Below are positions 4,987 to 8,450 of a stretch of DNA of 8,450 bases, one piece after another. The stretch spans positions 1 to 8,450 of the forward strand of contig JABIUG010000213.1 of the NCBI GenBank assembly GCA_018700655.1, in the 5' to 3' direction. A program made the position numbers and the translations under genes. Numbering within the stretch: the stretch's first letter is position 1; the number at the start of each line of letters is the position of its first letter. The DNA comes from Rhodospirillaceae bacterium. Lineage in GTDB: Bacteria > Pseudomonadota > Alphaproteobacteria > SP197. The notes under the pieces are model-generated. The model was given only the letters and a program-made list of their open reading frames with translations. It was not told the DNA's origin and did no database searches.

Positions 4987-6089
4987 ATCAGTTCTCTCTC
5001 CAGCACACGCAGCGTGCTCAACAGTGAATCCTTGTCGGCATAACAGCCCTGAAGGTGGCGGCGGCCGGAGCCACCGACGGTCTTGCGGCCGTGCAGGACG
5101 CGCTGGTTGTCGACGATAAAAAGATCGCCGGGGCCGGCCTTGAAGGTCACTTCCAGTTCGGGACGCTGCAGGATCTCCGCGAAACGCCGATAGGCGCGAT
5201 AGAAGTCCGGCATGACCTCGGCGGGAAGATCGAAGGTGCTGATCGAACGGTTGTTGAAGCGAACCTCCGTCACCGCGCCACGATCATCCAGCGTGATCAA
5301 ACGCGCGCGCGCTTCCAGGGCCGTGCCGGCGCTGTTGAACTGGAACGGCACGGCATGGCGGGTCAGCAGCGCAAAATCGGCGGGGTATTGATCAAGCAAC
5401 AAGCTGGCGGCCTTATAGCCATCGACCACGACCGAATTGCCGCCATCGTTCTCGCTCACCAGGCAATGGAGAAGCTGCAGTCCGGGAACGGGATCGCGAT
5501 AGGGGTTGTCGGTATGACACGAGAGCCCCAGGCCGGTGTTGGCCAGATTGATCGGCTTGGGATCGCTGCGCACTTCAAAAAAGCGGCCATAGTTGGTCTC
5601 GCGCACGAAACCGAACTGCTCGGCGACCTCGATCAGGGTGCCGGGTTCTGTCGGAACCCCGGTGACGAGCGTAAAACCGAGGTCACGCAAGTCGGCCAGC
5701 CAGCGACACTTCGCCGCCGAATCCGTGCAGACTGTCTCATAGCCGTGCGCGGGCATCGCCCTGGCAAGCTCTGCGCCCCACAAACGCCGGTGGGCATGAA
5801 GATCGACCGGTGCTGCCCGCTCGCGAAGCCATTCAAGTCCGAAATTGGCCTCATGGCCGTCGGGTGCGAATCGGATGTGGAGCGCCCCGTTGACGTTTTG
5901 CACATCGGCCAGCGCCACCCTGGGTGCCAGATCGGTGATATCGAAAAGCTTCTGTCCGTTGGGATGGCGCGCCTGGGGACTGGGCGAATTGTCGCGCAGC
6001 CAGACGGCAAAGACACGGTCCAGCCGGCCATCGGACCACTGAAGGTCCAGGTGATCGCCGTTGTTGTGAAACTGCGCAAGATCGACCAT
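4983..6089 (-). CDS. tmpA: Gamma-butyrobetaine-hydroxylase-like Fe(II)/2-oxoglutarate oxygenase, probable 2-trimethylaminoethylphosphonate dioxygenase
   Basis: This is a 368-residue cytoplasmic non-haem iron oxygenase. The N-terminal domain (about 10-100) is the small domain of the BBOX/TauD family, with FAVWLRDNSPSP (27-38). The catalytic jelly-roll holds H192 and D194 in CHTDNPYRDPVPGLQLLHC (191-209) and the distal H333 in NQRVLHGR (328-335). R344 of GRRHLQGCYAD (342-352) should bind 2-oxoglutarate. GGAG lies 7 nt before the ATG. TmpA hydroxylates the carbon next to phosphorus in 2-trimethylaminoethylphosphonate; BBOX itself hydroxylates gamma-butyrobetaine to carnitine. Coupling to the PhnZ/TmpB-type gene through an ATGA overlap favours TmpA. 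The three cysteines that bind structural zinc in human BBOX (C-x-C-x2-C) are S35, S37 and A40 here, while the nearby H79 remains. Carnitine synthesis is the main alternative. Confidence 0.8.
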   Translation of the reverse strand: MVDLAQFHNNGDHLDLQWSDGRLDRVFAVWLRDNSPSPQARHPNGQKLFDITDLAPRVALADVQNVNGALHIRFAPDGHEANFGLEWLRERAAPVDLHAHRRLWGAELARAMPAHGYETVCTDSAAKCRWLADLRDLGFTLVTGVPTEPGTLIEVAEQFGFVRETNYGRFFEVRSDPKPINLANTGLGLSCHTDNPYRDPVPGLQLLHCLVSENDGGNSVVVDGYKAASLLLDQYPADFALLTRHAVPFQFNSAGTALEARARLITLDDRGAVTEVRFNNRSISTFDLPAEVMPDFYRAYRRFAEILQRPELEVTFKAGPGDLFIVDNQRVLHGRKTVGGSGRRHLQGCYADKDSLLSTLRVLERELI

Positions 6090-6155
6090 GGCATCTCTCC
6101 GGCCAAAGCGGTGGGCATCTTGGTCCCGCGCGCTCCGTGCCGCAATCGCGAACTC

Positions 6156-6183
6156 TTCGCATCAAGTGCAAATCAGCTATGAT
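6156..6183 (+). promoter_or_regulatory. Candidate promoter of the plus-strand gene
   Basis: TTCGCA (6156-6161, 4 of 6 matches to the -35 consensus), a 16-nt spacer and TATGAT (6178-6183, 5 of 6 matches to the -10) point toward the gene at 6216. The expected start of transcription is near 6190. The 126-bp gap is shared with the divergent tmpA-like gene, for which I see no clear promoter. Confidence 0.4.
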
Positions 6184-6215
6184 GCCTATGCAAAAGACAG
6201 GGGCAGGCTTCGTTC

Positions 6216-6719
6216 ATGGCGATCGGCACAGACTACAAGGACACCTTACTGAACTATTTCGAGGAGGAGGTCGCAGGCGAATCCTACTTCGCCGGGTTGG
6301 CGGAACATTTCGACGAGCCTGGTGCCGCCGAAAATCTGGTCCTGCTTGCACGCGTCGAACGCTGTGCCGCCGAAGCCACCCGCCCCCTGCTCGCACGCAA
6401 CGGTCTGACGCCCCGCACCGATGAAGAACTGGCAATCGCGGGGCGAGGACACGTGGCGCGCCACGAGAAAAAAACCTGGCCTGAATATGTCGCCTACATG
6501 CTCAAGCAGTTTCCGCTCTACATGCCGATGTTCGAAAATCTCGAGTCGATGGCACCAGCCGAAGACCTGCCCGCCCTGAAGATTCTCACAGAACACGAAG
6601 CCGCCGCGATCCGTTTCGCCGAGCGTGAGAAGGTCGGCGATCCCGATGCCAGCGATGAACTCCACGCCTACATCAAGGCCTGTGAAGGTCAGTTCCCGGT
6701 TTTAGTCGCCGCCGAATGA
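6216..6719 (+). CDS. Uncharacterised helical protein, possibly ferritin-like
   Basis: I do not recognise the family with certainty. The 167-residue protein has no signal peptide or membrane segment and is strongly helical. Four helices can be drawn at about 7-32, 36-62, 82-112 and 116-140, joined by short turns, as in a ferritin/rubrerythrin-type four-helix bundle. Acidic residues that could bind metal sit within them: E18 and E22 in helix A (YFEEEVAGESYFAGLAEHF), E48 in helix B, E107 and E110 in helix C, and E126, H127 and E128 in helix D. The canonical ExxH pair is not clear, so metal binding is only a guess. The ribosome site is weak (AGG about 8 nt upstream). It is divergent from tmpA and its last 18 bp overlap the convergent oxidoreductase gene. 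Base use resembles the neighbours, with no sign of recent transfer. Confidence 0.5.
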   Translation: MAIGTDYKDTLLNYFEEEVAGESYFAGLAEHFDEPGAAENLVLLARVERCAAEATRPLLARNGLTPRTDEELAIAGRGHVARHEKKTWPEYVAYMLKQFPLYMPMFENLESMAPAEDLPALKILTEHEAAAIRFAEREKVGDPDASDELHAYIKACEGQFPVLVAAE

Positions 6720-7703
6720 TCCGAGGATCGCTCCGGCCTGGCTGATCATGTCGTCGATGATGGCCGCGACCAGTTTTTCGTCGTTCACCAAACCAATGCC
6801 CTGGCCTGCATACATGCACATCGACGTTACATCACCGGTCATGCTCTCCAGCGGGTCTTCCATGGAATAACGTGGGATCGGTTCGCCCCCGGCATGATGA
6901 GCAACGGCCTCGCCCTCCCCCGGACGCTCCCCTGACGGCGGACTGCCCGCCGCAAGCCATGTCTCGACCGTGTCGTTGACCAGCGCGCGATGCGGCGCAT
7001 CGGGCCAGCCGATATCGAACAGCGAAGAATGCAGGGTGTCGGTCTCTCTGGCCGCCTGCATGCGTGCACGATGTTCCGGGTGCATCCGGTTTTCCCGCGA
7101 CATAACAAAACGCGTGCCGACCCATGCGGCACCTGCGCCCAGCGCCAATACGGCCGCCAGGCCCCTGCCGTCCGCGATCCCGCCTGCGGCAATGACGTGC
7201 GCATCGGGCACGGCATCGACCACCGCGGGCACCAGCGCCAGGGTCGAGACTTCACCCCAGACATGACCGCCGGCCTCGACGCCCTGGGCCACAACGACAT
7301 CAACACCGGCATCGACCGCCCGGCGGGCCTCTTGCGCCGACCCGACGGTGTGGAACAGCAAGGCGCCCGCCGCATGGACCCGTTCCACGAATGGGGCCGG
7401 ATCGCCCCAGAAGGTCGAGATCACCGGCACACCTGCTTCCAGCGCATAATCGAGATCGGCGTGTTCATTTTCGCCCATCAGCGAAACGACATAGTTGGTT
7501 CCGAACGGTCGGTCGGTCAGGCTTTTGATTGCCGCGATTCTCCTACGCGTTTGGCTCGCGCCGAGCCAGGTGGCCTGCAGAATACCAAGTCCCCCGGCAT
7601 TCGAGACGCCGGCAATCACCTCCGGGACGACCGACACCGGGGCCTGCACGATGGGTTTAGCAATGCCGAGAAGATCGCAAGTAGGCGTGGAAAGATCAGG
7701 CAT
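6702..7703 (-). CDS. NAD(P)H-dependent flavin oxidoreductase, nitronate monooxygenase family
   Basis: This 333-residue protein is a TIM-barrel FMN enzyme of the 2-nitropropane dioxygenase/nitronate monooxygenase family. Members oxidise nitronates or reduce enoyl and quinone substrates. The N-terminal IVQAPVSVV and SNAGGLGILQATW (34-46), the core AQGVEAGGHVWGE (139-151) with likely catalytic H147, and the FMN-phosphate stretch AAGGIADGRG (172-181) followed by GTRFVMSRE (196-204) are family hallmarks. The start is the ATG at 7703, preceded by GGAGG at 6 nt. A TTG fifteen bases upstream lies before that ribosome site and is rejected. The gene follows the acyl-CoA dehydrogenase after 47 nt and is probably in its operon. 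Its 3' end overlaps the opposing gene by 18 bp. Substrate cannot be told, and an enoyl-reductase-like role is the main alternative. Confidence 0.85.
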   Translation of the reverse strand: MPDLSTPTCDLLGIAKPIVQAPVSVVPEVIAGVSNAGGLGILQATWLGASQTRRRIAAIKSLTDRPFGTNYVVSLMGENEHADLDYALEAGVPVISTFWGDPAPFVERVHAAGALLFHTVGSAQEARRAVDAGVDVVVAQGVEAGGHVWGEVSTLALVPAVVDAVPDAHVIAAGGIADGRGLAAVLALGAGAAWVGTRFVMSRENRMHPEHRARMQAARETDTLHSSLFDIGWPDAPHRALVNDTVETWLAAGSPPSGERPGEGEAVAHHAGGEPIPRYSMEDPLESMTGDVTSMCMYAGQGIGLVNDEKLVAAIIDDMISQAGAILGSFGGD

Positions 7704-7709
7704 TGGAAT

Positions 7710-7714
7710 CCTCC
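7710..7714 (-). promoter_or_regulatory. Shine-Dalgarno site deciding the oxidoreductase start
   Basis: GGAGG on the minus strand lies 6 nt before the ATG at 7703, a near-ideal spacing. The alternative in-frame TTG (7718-7716) lies upstream of it and so cannot use it. Confidence 0.75.
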
Positions 7715-7750
7715 GCAAGAATCAATTGCGGGGTTCTAACAGAGCCGCCT

Positions 7751-8450
7751 TCAGTTCGCATCCGACAGCAGCCTGCGGGCGATGACCTGGGCCTGAATTT
7801 CGGCAGCACCCTCAAAGATGTTGAGGATACGGGCGTCACACAGGACGCGGCTGATCTCGTATTCCTGGGCGTAGCCGTTGCCACCGTGGATCTGGAGCGC
7901 GTTGTCGGCATTCGACCATGCGATCCGTGCTCCGAGCAGCTTGGCCATGCCTGCTTCCAGGTCACAGCGCCGACCGGCATCCTTCTCGCGAGCCGAGAAC
8001 CAGACGAGCTGGCGCGCAACCATGGTTTCGACAGCCATCCAGGCGAGTTTGTTGGCGACGCGCGGGAATTCCACGATGGCGCGACCGAACTGCTGGCGTT
8101 CGGTGGCATAGGTAAGGCCCAGTTCCATCGCAGCCTGGGCAACACCCAGGGCACGTGCGCCGGTCTGGATGCGGGCCGACTCGAAGGTCGCCATCAACTG
8201 CTTGAAGCCGTTGCCTTCCTCGCCGCCCAGCAGGTTGCGCGCTTCAACCTCAAAGCCGTCGAAGCCGATCTCGTATTCCTTCATGCCGCGATAACCCAGC
8301 ACCTCGATCTCACCACCCGACATGCCCTGGGCAGGGAACGGGTTGGCGTCATCACCGCGCGGCTTTTCGGCCAGGAACATGGAAAGCCCGCGGTAACCCT
8401 TTTCGTCGGGGTTGGTGCGGACCAGCAGGGTCATGACGTCGGCGCGCGCG
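7751..8450 (-). CDS. Acyl-CoA dehydrogenase, C-terminal 232 residues, N-terminus beyond window
   Basis: The frame stays open to the right edge and an internal ATG at 8434 is not the start, because family sequence (ADVMTLLVRT) continues upstream of it. The visible part covers the middle beta domain and the C-terminal helical domain of an FAD-dependent acyl-CoA dehydrogenase, which introduces an alpha-beta double bond into acyl-CoA and gives its electrons to ETF. Markers are GYRGLSMFLAEKP, LGYRGMKEYEIGFDGFEV, TFESARIQTGARALGVAQAA, DLEAGMAKLLGARIAW, LQIHGGNGYAQEY and NIFEGAAEIQAQVIARRLL. The glutamate in FEG (codon 7811-7813), 20 residues from the end, matches the catalytic base of medium-chain dehydrogenase. 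The sequence style reminds me of (2S)-methylsuccinyl-CoA dehydrogenase (Mcd) of the ethylmalonyl-CoA pathway. That is from memory, and the N-terminal extension that would distinguish it is out of view. Confidence 0.92.
   Translation of the reverse strand, partial: ARADVMTLLVRTNPDEKGYRGLSMFLAEKPRGDDANPFPAQGMSGGEIEVLGYRGMKEYEIGFDGFEVEARNLLGGEEGNGFKQLMATFESARIQTGARALGVAQAAMELGLTYATERQQFGRAIVEFPRVANKLAWMAVETMVARQLVWFSAREKDAGRRCDLEAGMAKLLGARIAWSNADNALQIHGGNGYAQEYEISRVLCDARILNIFEGAAEIQAQVIARRLLSDAN

Noticed and set aside
5055..6182. A 375-codon plus-strand frame running through the whole of the tmpA-like gene
   Set aside because: It is antisense to a gene with clear catalytic motifs, its product is rich in Gly, Arg and Ala with no recognisable domain, and long mirror frames are expected in GC-rich DNA.

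Overview
The window looks like the chromosome of a GC-rich alphaproteobacterium, probably Rhodospirillales-like or a related marine lineage. This is inferred from protein character and gene order: an ETF beta/alpha plus 3-hydroxybutyryl-CoA dehydrogenase run, preceded by a PduO-type cobalamin adenosyltransferase and a small HIG1-like membrane protein. There is no transposase, tRNA, rRNA, CRISPR array or phage gene. Ten of the eleven genes lie on the minus strand.

Right edge (6702-8450): the C-terminal part of an acyl-CoA dehydrogenase, then an NAD(P)H-dependent flavin oxidoreductase of the nitronate monooxygenase family, read leftward. The oxidoreductase converges on, and overlaps by 18 bp, the only plus-strand gene (6216-6719), an unrecognised helical protein that may be ferritin-like.

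Middle (4387-6089): the most interesting part, a translationally coupled pair. The first gene encodes a gamma-butyrobetaine-hydroxylase-like Fe(II)/2-oxoglutarate oxygenase. The second encodes an HD-domain oxygenase that keeps all nine residues I know as functionally important in the diiron oxygenase PhnZ. This pairing is the hallmark of TmpA/TmpB, which turn 2-trimethylaminoethylphosphonate into glycine betaine and phosphate. The first enzyme has lost the three zinc-binding cysteines of the classical family.

Left-centre (3528-4296): a 65-residue HIG1-like two-helix membrane protein, 4 nt ahead of cob(I)alamin adenosyltransferase. A 311-bp non-coding stretch follows, with a candidate promoter and a terminator-like hairpin in the presumed etfB leader.

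Left (1-3216): etfB, etfA, 3-hydroxybutyryl-CoA dehydrogenase, then the N-terminal part of a membrane-anchored Bax-like glucosaminidase. ETF takes electrons from acyl-CoA dehydrogenases such as the one at the right edge. The hydroxyacyl-CoA dehydrogenase works in the same short-chain acyl-CoA chemistry, and adenosylcobalamin would serve mutases fed by it. An ethylmalonyl-CoA or propionate/butyrate theme is plausible but not proven, because no mutase or carboxylase is in view.
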